Source of the DNA: Erodium maritimum
Lineage: Eukaryota; Streptophyta; Magnoliopsida; Geraniales; Geraniaceae
Direction of reading: 5' to 3'
NCBI GenBank assembly: GCA_963921825.1
Contig: OY997588.1
Coordinates: forward strand, 55,994,803 to 56,058,802
DNA length: 64,000 bases
Shown piece by piece: positions 1-10,697 of the stretch. Position 1 is the stretch's first letter, and each line of letters opens with the position of its first letter. The notes below the pieces were generated by a model. That model searched no databases, had not been told where the DNA came from, and worked only from the letters and a program-made list of their open reading frames with translations. The position numbers and the translations under genes are program-made.

Positions 1-873
1 ACCCTTAGGTTTATGCATGTCAATAGATCAACGTAAAATCCCATTTTACTTGATCCTATTTAAGTGGCAACTAACGAGACTTTAGTATTGCCTGACACTA
101 CATAACGAATCGACCCTGTCGATTCTAACCTTTCCGTCGTCCCTGTCATTATCCTTTTATCTCCGATATCCTGATTGAGATAAGGCATAGAGCCGTCATC
201 CTTATTATTCTCAATCACCGTTCCTTGATATGTGAGATGACTGAAGATATGATACCCAGTATCATGTGCATGGCCATGCTATTCTTTCAGTCACTCTCGA
301 TCAAGTGGCCGAGAACCGATATCTTTCCCATACCTTAGTATGAGGGATAAATCCCTTAGCCGTCTTTCGTGTCACTCATGTAGCCCGTCCCCAAGCCAAT
401 CCTGGCCGTTATGGAAGCCCTGTTACGGACAACGTTAGGCTCAGGTCAAACTAGGTTGTTGACTACATAGCGATCACAAAGACTCCTTGGTCTAAGGATA
501 CATGACAAGCTACAACACTGAATATGTTCATGACTTAATCTATGGCACATATTCAGGGCGGGTCGTCCAATATCATGTCCCACATGATATCTATGATCAG
601 ACTCCGGAATCCCATTCCAATGACTAACAGAACGTAAGCCATAAAGAGCCATCTTTCATACTAGTCTCTTCTAGTGAAGCTTTGTTGACTAGGGACCCAT
701 CGAGTGTGATCTATCTCGATCTATGGTTCTATTCGCATGGTGGGCATAGATCAGAGCACACATCGATATATTACTCCAACACATAAGTAATATAAAGCCG
801 CTTTAATTTTATTGCTAACGATGATATATACATTTGGACATTTAGGATTGAACTACGGGCACTAAGACTAACA
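1..873 (-). repeat. Copia copy A 3' LTR (partial)
   Basis: Reverse complement of the start of the 1688-bp LTR seen in copy B. On the minus strand it begins TGTTAGTCTTAGTGCC at base 873, directly after the polypurine tract GGGCAAGTGGGAGAT. Base 1 falls about halfway along the LTR, so roughly 800 bp are outside the window. A few single-base differences from the copy B LTRs are visible, for example near 105 and 670. Confidence 0.92.
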
Positions 874-1024
874 ATCTCCCACTTGCCCTAGTTCCAATCT
901 AAACTCCAATATGTCCCCATCGACTTTACATGTCTAACATGTTCAGGCAGTGACACTGCCTTAGTCAAAGGGTTGGCTATGTTATCATCTATTGCAATAT
1001 CGGTTATCTTCACTTCACCTCAGT

Positions 1025-3912
1025 TCAGTATTTATCTGATGAGGTGGATACGCCGCAGTACATGTTTGGATTTGTTATGCGATCTAGGCTTTTAGCTTGC
1101 GCAATGGCCCTTGTGTTGTCGCAAAATGGATTCACCGGACTGGATGGGTTTTTAATTACACCCAGCCCTGCCATGAATTTCCAAATCCACATAGCCTCCT
1201 TAGCTGCCTCTGCAGCATCCATGTACTTGGCCTCTGTCGTAGATTCGGCAATGGTATCTTGCTATACGCTTTCCCAGCTAAAGCTCTGCCATTCAGCGTA
1301 AACACATATCCTGATTGACTTCTAAAGTCATCTGGATTTGTCTTGGAAAACTAGCGTCTACTCATCCTTCGACGACTAGTTCAGCATCATCTTTCCCCCG
1401 GGTTAGAATGATGTCTACTGGTACAACATAAGGCTTACGAGACGTCTGGTCTCATACATGTCATGGCATATATGATCGATCCTGCCCCCAGGCGCATAGG
1501 ATTCTCATCATCCTTTTCAGCTCATCAGGTGTCTTAGGACACTGAGTCTTGCTGAGATGAATGCCATGACTAGTGGGTAAGAGTCCTTTCTTTGAATCGA
1601 GCATTAAGAACCTACTCAATGCCTTGTTCACATAGGTTCCCTGACTTAAATCCAAGACCCTCTTGGTGCGATCTCTACATATCTTAATCCTTAAGATATG
1701 AGAAGCATCGCCTAAGTCCTTTATTGAAAAACACTTTCTCAACCAAGCTTTAGTCTCGTGCAAGGTTGGGATGTCGTTTTCAATGAGAACCAGAAAGGTA
1801 ATATTGCTCCCACTAGCCTTCTTATAAACGCAAGATTCATCCTCATTCTTGATTAAGCCAAATCCAATTACAGCTTCATCAAAACGAAGGATCCAACTCC
1901 GAGAAGTTCGTTTCAATCCATAAATGGATTTCAACAACTTATAAATCTTTCCTTTATTCTTCGGATCGTCAAAACCTTTGGGCCGAGACATACAAACGTA
2001 CTCAGTCAAATTTCCATTTAGGAAAGCGGTTTTGACATCCACTTGCCATATCTCGTAATTATGATACGCAGTTATGTCAAGAAGAATTTGGATCGATTTT
2101 GACCATAGCCACTAAGGAGAAGGTTTCCTCATAGTCAATCCATTGGATCTGCCTATAACCTTTCGCCATCAGTTGAGCTTTGTAGGTCAGAGGGTTGCCG
2201 TCCATGTCCATCTTCACCTTGAAGATCCATTTGCATCCTATGGTCCTCACACCATTGATGGGATCAACCGGTTCCCAGACTCGGTTGTCTGACATGGATT
2301 GCATTTCCTCCCTCATGGCTCCCAGCCATAACTTGGAGTTGGGCCCATCCACGACTTCCTGAAGGGTGGCTGGATCATCGTGATCCACCATGACTTCATT
2401 GTCACCTCCGGATACCATATCTTGGAGGTGGAAGATTGATCCTTTCAAATCGCCTTGGACCTTCCGGAATTGTAACAGGAATTGGTTCTTACTCTACGAC
2501 AATCTCTGGCTCCTTTCTACTGGGTTGCCAATTGGTTTAGACAGATCTGTACCATCCTGAATTTCTTCGAGATGCACAGTCCTCCCAATGACGTCTTTGG
2601 AAACAAAACTTCTTTTCCATAAAGACCCCACCCCAAGCGACGAACACCATGTTCTCACTGGGATTGTAGAAATAGTATCCCCTTGTTGCTTTGGGATACC
2701 ACACGAAGGTGCATATCTCAGATCTTGGTTCGAGCTTAGTCGAAACCAAATGTTTCACATAAGCCTCGCAACCACAAATCTTTAGGAAGGACAAAGCGGG
2801 CATCATCCCGTACCATTTTTAAAATGGTGTCCCTTCCACACCATTCGTCGAAGCCCGATTCACTATGAATGCGGTCGTCTCTAGAGCAAAACCCCTAAAA
2901 GAGATTGGGAGATCAGTCCAACTAATCATGGAACAGACCATTGTCTAACAATGTCCGATTTCTCCGTTTGGCTACACCTTTCAACTACAGTGACCTAGGA
3001 GGAGTCCATTCCAAAAGGATCCCATTCTCTTTTAGATGATCTAATAACTCTGTGGTCAAGTATTTTCCACCTCGATCCAATCGAAGTGCCTTAATACCTT
3101 TGTCGAGCTGGTTTTCTACTATAGTCTTAAACTCTTTGAATTTATCAAAAGCTTCAGACTTATGTCTCACCGAAGAGACATAACCATATTTACTGTAATC
3201 ATCAGTAAATGTGATAAAGTAGTTAAAACCCCTCCTGGCAAGTGAACTTATTGGTCTACACACATTCGAGTGTATCAGCCCCAATAATTCACCCGCCCTT
3301 TCATCGCGATCGATAAAGGGCACTTTAGTCATTTTGCCCATCAAACAAACCTTGCACCTATCGATCGAATGGAATTCGAATGAACCTGAAAGCCCGCACT
3401 TCTGAAGTGCTGATAGGCGCTTCTTGTTTATGCGACCCAAATGGCAGTACCATAACAGAGTTAGGTTTAAATCGTTGGATTTAGACCTCTTGGTATTAAC
3501 GGAATATATAGAACTTGAGGCATTGTTACCCATATCTAATATGTACAATCCTCCAACCATGTCAGTACTGGTATAAAACATATCATTGCATAGAACATTG
3601 AAAACTCCATTTCCAATATTAACATTATATCCTTCCTTGTCAAACACGGATACAGATATAATATTCCTACTAAAAGTAGGTATGCAATATACATTATACA
3701 ATACGAAGACAAGGCCTCTTGGCAAAGCAAGACTCATGGATCCTACAGCAGTTGCCACAACTCTGAGGTCCATTTCGTGCTTTCCAAATCTCTCCTACTT
3801 TCAGCCACCATATATTAGAGCATGTGTGAGATTCAGTCATGGTATCTAATACCCATGAATCTTTGGAAGTAGAGAGATGTAGCTCTATAGAGTTAATACC
3901 GAATGAAGGCAC
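1025..3912 (-). pseudogene. Copia copy A pol relic
   Basis: Broken pol of copy A, read on the minus strand. Protease/gag-end remnant at about 3694-3912, with LDTM in place of the usual LDTG. Pre-integrase and integrase core at 2985-3773. Integrase C-terminal part at 2537-2806. RT at 2077-2448 and 1461-2042. RNase H end at 1025-1222. Frame breaks and stops separate these blocks. The integrase first aspartate is Asn (SNVC) and the glutamate of GVAERRN is Lys. The RT goes from FLVL straight to IENDIP, so the YVDD catalytic segment is missing. It cannot encode a working polymerase. The same lesions occur in copy B, so they predate the split of A and B. Confidence 0.9.
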
Positions 3913-3920
3913 GGTCCCAC

Positions 3921-3925
3921 CGCCC
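3921..3925. repeat. Target site duplication of copy B, left
   Basis: CGCCC directly left of the 5' LTR of copy B. The same five bases follow the 3' LTR at 12386-12390. Removing 3926-12390 restores the copy A gag sequence, as copy B itself shows it uninterrupted near 7645. Confidence 0.97.
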
Positions 3926-5613
3926 TGTTAGTCTTAGTGCCCGTAGTTCAATCCTAAATGTCCAAATGTATATATCATCGTTAGCAATAAAATTAAAGCG
4001 GCTTTATATTACTTATGTGTTGGAGTAATATATCGATGTGTGCTCTGATCTATGCCCACCATGCGAATAGAACCATAGATCGAGATAGATCACACTCGAT
4101 GGGTCCCTAGTCAACAAAGCTTCACTAGAAGCGACTAGTATGAAAGATGGCTCTTTATGGCTTACGTTCTGTTAGTCATTGGAATGGGATTCCGGAGTCT
4201 GATCATAGATATCATGTGGGACATGATATTGGACGACCCGCCCTGAATATGTGCCATAGATTAAGTCATGAACATATTCAGTGTTGTAGCTTGTCATGTA
4301 TCCTTAGACCAAGGAGTCTTTGTGATCGCTATGTAGTCAACAACTGAGTTTGACCTGAGCCTAACGTTGTCCGTAACAGGGCTTCCATAACGGCCAGGAT
4401 TGGCTTGGGGATGGGCTACATGAGTGACACGAAAGACGGCTAAGGGATTTATCCCTCATACTAAGGTATGGGAAAGATATCGGTTCTCGGCCGCTTGATC
4501 GAGAGTGACTGAAAGAATAGCATGGCCATGCACATGATACTGGGTATCATATCTTCAGTCATCTCACATATCAAGGAACGGTGATTGAGAATAATAAGGA
4601 TGACGGCTCTATGCCTTATCTCAATCAGGATATCGGAGATAAAAGGATAATGACAGGGACGACGGAAAGGTTAGAATCGATAGGGTCGATTCGTTATGTA
4701 ATGTCGGGCAATACTAAAGTCTCGTTAGTTGCCACTTAAATAGGATCAAGTAAAATGGGATTTTACGTTGATCTATTGACATGCATAAACCTAAGGGTCA
4801 CACCGGAGGATGAAACTCATTGACACATTTATGGAGAATGGCCAAAAGGGAGTTGTCTCGGGACATGACCAAAACTGGGTTTTGGGTCATGTGCCCGTAA
4901 GTGAATAGGACTTTACGGATCGAGACAAGGCTTGGAGTCTTGGGATTGATCGCGTCGGATAATGTTGGACATTTCCGGTATGGAAGGCTTGGAGGCGATG
5001 AGCGAATCACGGGACCTCGTTGGAAATGGCCACGGGCCATGTTCCAAGAGGCCCATGAAAGGCCCATGCAACCAAGGCCCATGGAACTAATTAATCAAGT
5101 CTTGATTAATTAGTACTAAGTAAGCAAGACAAGGATTAAGGTGTTGGTGATTCACCACCTAACCCAATCTTGTCTTGCCATACTTTGTCCTATTTACACC
5201 TTACTTGACACCATACTTGTCCCATGCCTTTAGTTGGACAAGTATGGGTTTTGTTATGTTTAAGTCATCTTTTTTCAACATAACAAACACAAGACAAGAA
5301 TAGGAAACACATTTTCTCTCCCTCTTCCATGGCCATTTCGGGTTTGGCTAGTTTCCTCCTCCATTTTTGTGTTCTTGAGTCCTCAAAGAGAAGAACTACG
5401 TGGCTTTGATTCCCATGTGGATACGTAGGCGTCTTGGAGACTCAAGCCAATCATTCGTTACCCGGTGTTCTTGTTTTGGTAAGAACTAGTGCTGAATTTT
5501 TCTCTTGTGAATCCATTCTTTGTTAGTTGTTTCATGGTTTTAATCGTCTCTTGGTTTTCCTTGATTTTCCGCTGCGAGTTGGTTCATCTCCAACCCTACC
5601 TCGAGACCCAACA
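3926..5613 (+). repeat. Copia copy B 5' LTR
   Basis: 1688-bp LTR starting TGTTAGTC and ending GACCCAACA, with the TG...CA ends typical of LTRs. Its match is 10698-12385. Short open frames inside it (for example 4147-4347) recur only because the LTR is repeated; they have no recognisable product. It should contain the promoter and the poly(A) site, but I could not place either with confidence. Confidence 0.96.
5087..5113. repeat. 27-bp near-perfect palindrome in the Copia LTR
   Basis: Arms of 13 nt (CTAATTAATCAAG and its reverse complement) around a single T. It recurs in the 3' LTR of B at 11859-11885, in copy A at about 14928-14954 and in copy F near 58986. Conservation in diverged copies is seen in the sequence. 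A role (hairpin, regulator binding) is conjecture. Confidence 0.85.
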
Positions 5614-5614
5614 G

Positions 5615-5626
5615 TGGTATCAGAGC
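5615..5626 (+). other. Primer binding site of copy B (initiator tRNA-Met type)
   Basis: TGGTATCAGAGC one base after the 5' LTR. This is the usual plant primer site complementary to the 3' end of initiator methionine tRNA. It is retained, so the RNA could still be primed if a polymerase is supplied. Confidence 0.95.
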
Positions 5627-7168
5627 CGTGCTACCTTCGGGATTCACAAGACGGTGTTCATAGTTTCGGTTTTGCTTGAAAGTTTCGTTTTTGGCATGTT
5701 GTTTTGCTAAATTGTTTGATAACATGTTTTAAATTCTTGTTTATGGATTTAATGCATGTAAAATGAATTTTTGAAAATCATTTCAAATCTGGAAATTTTG
5801 AAAAAAATTTGATTTTTCGGGTCTCGGGAGCGGGACTCTCGGGGAGCCGAAACCGGGACCGAACGGGGCTCCGTTGGACGGAGCTAGGCCAAGCATGACC
5901 ATTGGATGGTTGATATGCCAAGGCTAAACCGTTTTGTTAGTTATGACGAGTTTGGAACCGTCATGATGAACTCGAAGATCAAATGTTCAAAAGTTTCATT
6001 TTTGAACGGTTTCGATAAACCGAGCATCAAAAATTTCGAAACTTGGCTATTAATTAAAACCGGAAAATCACATGATGTTTGATAACATGCTTGTTTGATA
6101 ACACGATGTGTGATGTGATGTTGGCATGGTGTACATAATAGCCCCGAGCTCGATTTAATTATTTATCGCTTTTCACGGCCTGCGAGCCGTTAGAGTTAGC
6201 GTGTAATTATTCTTTCAAGGTGTGGTCGTCGAACCACTTGTTTGTAATATTTATTTATTCCCGACCTGCGAGTCGTGTATTAAATTGTAATATTTTACTC
6301 AAGACGAAGAAAGGGCGAAAAGGTCATTTGGTGGCTTTTCGGGTGTTGGCATCGGCTTGGAGTCGGTGGAGCTCAAGAAGCTAGTGGGAGTTAGTTTAGG
6401 GGGCTATTATGTGCACATTTATCGCTTTATGCTTGGTTTAGTTTATGCATGATTAATTCTATGTGTTTTAGAATTGCATGCTTAACTTTATTTACCGAGC
6501 ATATCACCTCACATGCAAAGATAAAATTGGAATTTTAATCCTTGTGTGTGAACCCTTAGAACCGTCATTGCATTGGATGTAGTTGACGGGTTCAAAGGAA
6601 GAATTACATTGGATGTAATTTGAGGCATCATTGCATTTGGAATGTAGTTGATGTGCTCATCGCATCTAGGATGTGCCAAAGTTTTGAACACAACTGGACA
6701 AGTAAAAGCGGGTCATGTCCGATACCTCCCAATCATCAACACCTTACTACCTCCCCGTCCTATGGGTGTCGTGCGCATTAGCGGAGCATCCATGGGAAAG
6801 CGGGGTAGTAGGTTTGGACGACATATGTGGGTGTCGTGCGCATTAGCGGAGCACCTACATAGTGACGAGCCATAGTTGAAAATTGGTGGACCCGACTACG
6901 ATTCTTAGCCTGAGGTTGAGCTAGGGTAACAGATAGGGTAAGTCGTGTACATAAGTACATACCCTAGCCAGGAGTCACATTAGATGTGATTGGATGGATT
7001 CCTACCTACATAGCTCGATTAAGTGGTGAGCATTAGTTCAGCTTAATCGAGTGAATCAAGGATCTTGGTTTCAGATTCTAAAGGTTTAGAATTGATTGTT
7101 GGTGTTTAAGCTTGATCTTCATAAAATTTATTCAGTTTACTGATTGAATTTTATCTGTTGTAGATCAA
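5627..7168 (+). other. Copia copy B leader (no gene seen)
   Basis: About 1.5 kb between primer site and gag start. It has no credible gene. It is recognisable in reverse complement in copy A (12870-14410) and copy F (62360-63860), so it is a conserved non-coding part of the family, probably holding packaging and dimerisation signals (inference). Confidence 0.7.
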
Positions 7169-7670
7169 ATGGCAAATTCAGTGAACATTAATAGTTTGTC
7201 ATTAAAAACCATTCTTGACAGGGTCAAGCTAAATGGGACAAACTATTTGGACTGGTACAGAATTTTGAGGATAGTCCTCAAGTCTGAACGCAAAGAATAT
7301 GTCCTTGACAAGGCTGTCTCTAAGACCATATCAGAGTTACATGAAGTGTCATCAGCTGCTGAGAAGAATATCTCAGGGATCTGGGATCCAAGGATATTCT
7401 GATGGTCAACAAGGGAATTGGAAGTGGCAAGGGCTGGGCCCATGCGCACTTGGCAAGAAAGATGAGACACCTGAGAATGTCTGCTTCTACTGCCAACAGC
7501 CTGGTCATTGGAACCGGGATTACAGGAAGTTCACGGCTGATCTGAAGAAGGGCAGTGGGACTGCGCCTTCATCAAATAGCCTGGATGATCTGAAGAAGGG
7601 CAGTAGGACTGCGCCTTCATCAGGAAACCTGGATGATCTAAGGAAGGGCGGTGGGATCGTGCCTTCATTC
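7169..7670 (+). pseudogene. Copia copy B gag relic (internally deleted)
   Basis: Gag packages the element RNA into particles. The N-terminus (MANSVNINSL..., with the NGTNYLDWYRILRIVL stretch typical of Copia gag) runs 77 codons from 7169 to a stop at 7402. Older copy F keeps about 150 bp more between KAI and TISELH, so A and B carry an internal deletion. The rest of gag lies in another frame, with a zinc knuckle CFYCQQPGHWNRDY at about 7480-7522, whose last Cys is Tyr. A 45-48-bp repeat (DDLKKGS...TAPSS type) follows at 7540-7670. No intact Gag can be made. Confidence 0.88.
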
Positions 7671-7797
7671 GGTATTAACTCTATAGAGCTACATCTCTCT
7701 ACTTCCAAAGATTCATGGGTATTAGATACCATGACTGAATCTCACACATGCACTAATATATGGTGGCTGAAAGTAGGAGAGATTTGGAAAGCACGAA
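7671..7797 (+). pseudogene. Copia copy B protease remnant
   Basis: SWVLDTMTESHTC at about 7711-7750 matches the Copia aspartic protease start, where the active site is normally DTG or DSG. Here it is DTM. It is joined in frame to the degraded gag tail and then frameshifted from the integrase block. Confidence 0.75.
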
Positions 7798-8764
7798 ATG
7801 GACCTCAGAGTTGTGGCAACTGCTGTAGGATCCATGAGTCTTGCTTTGCCAAGAGGCCTTGTCTTAGTATTGTATAATGTATATTGCATACCTACTTTTA
7901 GTAGGAATATTATATCTGTATCCGTGTTTGACAAGGAAGGATATAATGTTAATATTGGAAATGGAGTTTTCAATGTTCTATGCAATGATATGTTTTATAC
8001 CAGTACTGACATGGTTGGAGGATTGTACATATTAGATATGGGTAACAATGCCTCAAGTTCTATATATTCCGTTAATACCAAGAGGTCTAAATCCAACGAT
8101 TTAAACCTAACTCTGTTATGGTACTGTCATTTGGGTCGCATAAACAAGAAGCGCCTATCAACACTTCAGAAGTGCGGGCTTTCAGGTTCATTCGAATTCC
8201 ATTTGATCGATAGGTGCAAGGTTTGTTTGATGGGCAAAATGACTAAAGTGCCCTTTATCGATCGCGATGAAAGGGCGGGTGAATTATTGGGGCTGATACA
8301 CTCGAATGTGTGTAGACCAATAAGTTCACTTGCCAGGAGGGGTTTTAACTACTTTATCACATTTACTGATGATTACAGTAAATATGGTTATGTCTCTTCG
8401 GTGAGACATAAGTCTGAAGCTTTTGATAAATTCAAAGAGTTTAAGACTATAGTAGAAAACCAGCTCGACAAAGGTATTAAGGCACTTCGATTGGATCGAG
8501 GTGGAAAATACTTGACCACAGAGTTATTAGATCATCTAAAAGAGAATGGGATCCTTTTGGAATGGACTCCTCCTAGGTCACTGTAGTTGAAAGGTGTAGC
8601 CAAACGGAGAAATCGGACATTGTTAGACAATGGTCTGTTCCATGATTAGTTGGACTGATCTCCCAATCTCTTTTAGGGGTTTTGCTCTAGAGACGACCGC
8701 ATTCATAGTGAATCGGGCTTCGACGAATGGTGTGGAAGGGACACCATTTTAAAAATGGTACGGG
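7798..8764 (+). pseudogene. Copia copy B pre-integrase and integrase core
   Basis: Integrase would insert the cDNA into host DNA. An open stretch 7798-8586 carries the pre-integrase region, a damaged HHCC zinc site (LWYCHLGRINKKRL, then CKVCLMGKMTK; both histidine positions of the usual LWHCRLGH pattern are changed), and the catalytic core. The first catalytic Asp is Asn (codon 8305-8307), the second Asp (LDRGG) is kept, a TAG stands at 8584-8586 where family members have Gln, and the catalytic Glu is Lys (8602-8604, GVAKRRN). Further stops follow up to 8760. Confidence 0.9.
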
Positions 8765-9034
8765 ATGATGCCCGCTTTGTCCTTCCTAAAGATTTGTGGT
8801 TGCGAGGCTTATGTGAAACATTTGGTTTCGACTAAGCTCGAACCAAGATCTGAGATATGCACCTTCGTGTGGTATCCCAAAGCAACAAGGGGATACTATT
8901 TCTACAATCCCAGTGAGAACATGGTGTTCGTCGCTTGGGGTGGGGTCTTTATGGAAAAGAAGTTTTGTTTCCAAAGACGTCATTGGGAGGACTGTGCATC
9001 TCGAAGAAATTCAGGATGGTACAGATCTGTCTAA
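8765..9034 (+). pseudogene. Copia copy B integrase C-terminal segment
   Basis: Reads FLKICGCEAYVKHL, then TFVWYPKATRGYYFYNP and VAWGGVFMEKKF. This corresponds to the Copia block F-G-C-AYV...F-VGYP--T-GYYFY-P----VFV after the integrase core. It is frameshifted from its neighbours. The matching pieces are 2537-2806 in copy A and 60382-60651 in copy F. Confidence 0.85.
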
Positions 9035-9122
9035 ACCAATTGGCAACCCAGTAGAAAGGAGCCAGAGATTGTCGTAGAGTAAGAACCAATTCCTGTTACA
9101 ATTCCGGAAGGTCCAAGGCGAT

Positions 9123-10110
9123 TTGAAAGGATCAATCTTCCACCTCCAAGATATGGTATCCGGAGGTGACAATGAAGTCATGGTGGATCACGATGATCCA
9201 GCCACCTTTCAGGAAGTCGTGGATGGGCCCAACTCCGAGTTATGGCTGGGAGCCATGAGGGAGGAAATGCAATCCATGTCGGACAACCGAGTCTGGGAAC
9301 CGGTTGATCCCATCAATGGTGTGAGGACCATAGGATGCAAATGGATCTTCAAGGTGAAGATGGACATGGACGGCAACCCTCTGACCTACAAAGCTCAACT
9401 GGTGGCGAAAGGTTATAGGCAGATCCAATGGATTGACTATGAGGAAACCTTCTCCTTAGTGGCTATGGTCAAAATCGATCCAAATTCTTCTTGACATAAC
9501 TGCGTATCATAATTACGAGATATGGCAAGTGGATGTCAAAACCGCTTTCCTAAATGGAAATTTGACTGAGTACGTTTGTATGTCTCGGCCCAAAGGTTTT
9601 GACGATCCGAAGAATAAGGGAAAGATTTATAAGTTGTTGAAATCCATTTATGGATTGAAACGAACTTCTCGGAGTTGGATCCTTCGTTTTGATGAAGCTG
9701 TAATTGGATTTGGCTTAATCAAGAACGAGGATGAATCTTGCGTTTATAAGAAGGCTAGTGGGAGCAATATTACCTTTCTGGTTCTCATTGAAAACGACAA
9801 CCCAACCTTGCACGAGACTAAAGCTTGGTTGAGGAAGTGTTTTTCAATAAAGGACTTAGGCGATGCTTCTCATATCTTAAGGATTAAGATATGTAGAGAT
9901 CGCACCAAGAGGGTCTTGGATTTAAGTCAGGGAACCTATGTGAACAAGGCATTGAGTAGGTTCTTAATGCTCGATTCAAAGAAAGGACTCTTACCCACTA
10001 GTCATGGCATTCATCTCAGCAAGACTCAGTGTCCTAAGACACCTGATGAGCTGAAAAGGATGATGAGAATCCTATGCGCCTGGGGGCAGGATCGATCATA
10101 TATGCCATGA
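9123..10110 (+). pseudogene. Copia copy B reverse transcriptase lacking YVDD
   Basis: RT would copy element RNA to DNA. Part one (9123-9494) has WLGAMREEMQSM and GCKWIFKVKMDMDG. Part two (9529-10110) has VDVKTAFLNGNL, YGLKRTSRSWILRFDEA, KDLGDASHIL and STYVNKAL-type blocks, all diagnostic of Copia RT. A stop and frame change separate the parts near 9494-9528. The catalytic YVDD and its surroundings are absent: FLVL (ending 9786) runs directly into IENDNP, a loss of about 8-9 codons that keeps the frame. Without these aspartates no RT activity is possible. Confidence 0.93.
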
Positions 10111-10259
10111 CATGTATGAGACCAGACGTCTCGTAAGCCTTATGTTGTACCAGTAGACATCATTCTAACCTGGGGGAAAGATGATGCTGAACTAGTCGTC
10201 GAAGGATGAGTAGACGCTAGTTTTCCAAGACAAATCCAGATGACTTTAGAAGTCAATCA

Positions 10260-10546
10260 GGATATGTGTTTACGCTGAATGGCAGAGCTTTAGCTGGGAA
10301 AGCGTAAAGCAAGATACCATTGCCGAATCTACGACAGAGGCCAAGTACATGGATGCTGCAGAGGCAGCTAAGGAGGCTATGTGGATTTGGAAATTCATGG
10401 CAGGGCTGGGTGTAATTAAAAACCCATCCAGTCCGGTGAATCCATTTTGCGACAACACAAGGGCCATTGCGCAAGCTAAAAGCCTAGATCGCATAACAAA
10501 TCCAAACATGTACTGCGGCGTATCCACCTCATCAGATAAATACTGA
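10260..10546 (+). pseudogene. Copia copy B RNase H end
   Basis: The frame 10349-10546 (MDAAEAAKEAMWIWKFM, then CDNTRAIAQAK) matches the last third of Copia RNase H, where EAEY-A---A--E--W---- and CDN--A---- are conserved. The upstream part with the DADWAG block is missing or unreadable between 10111 and 10260. Confidence 0.85.
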
Positions 10547-10682
10547 ACTGAGGTGAAGTGAAGATAACCGATATTGCAATAGATGATAACATAGCCAACC
10601 CTTTGACTAAGGCAGTGTCACTGCCTGAACATGTTAGACATGTAAAGTCGATGGGGACATATTGGAGTTTAGATTGGAACTA

Positions 10683-10697
10683 GGGCAAGTGGGAGAT
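10683..10697 (+). other. Polypurine tract of copy B
   Basis: GGGCAAGTGGGAGAT immediately before the 3' LTR. This is the expected primer for plus-strand DNA synthesis. The same tract in reverse complement precedes the copy A LTR at 874-888. Confidence 0.9.

Larger units (their letters stand above)
1..3925 (-). mobile_element. Copia copy A, left part (3' LTR and pol)
   Basis: This is the 3' half of a minus-strand Copia element, cut by the window edge on the left and by insertion of copy B on the right. Bases 1-873 are its 3' LTR, whose outer part lies beyond the window. Bases 874-3925 are internal sequence (RNase H, RT, integrase, protease, in that order from the left). The internal sequence resumes at 12386 after copy B and its 5-bp duplication. 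Protein segments differ from those of copy B at only a few residues (3 in a 262-residue stretch), so A and B are close relatives. Confidence 0.93.

Noticed and set aside
4147-4347. Repeated 66-codon frame, also at 10919-11119 and in reverse at 446-652
   Set aside because: Lies wholly in the Copia LTR and recurs only because the LTR is repeated.
5612-5630. tRNA gene fragment
   Set aside because: The TGGTATCAGAGC match is a primer binding site next to an LTR, not part of a tRNA gene.
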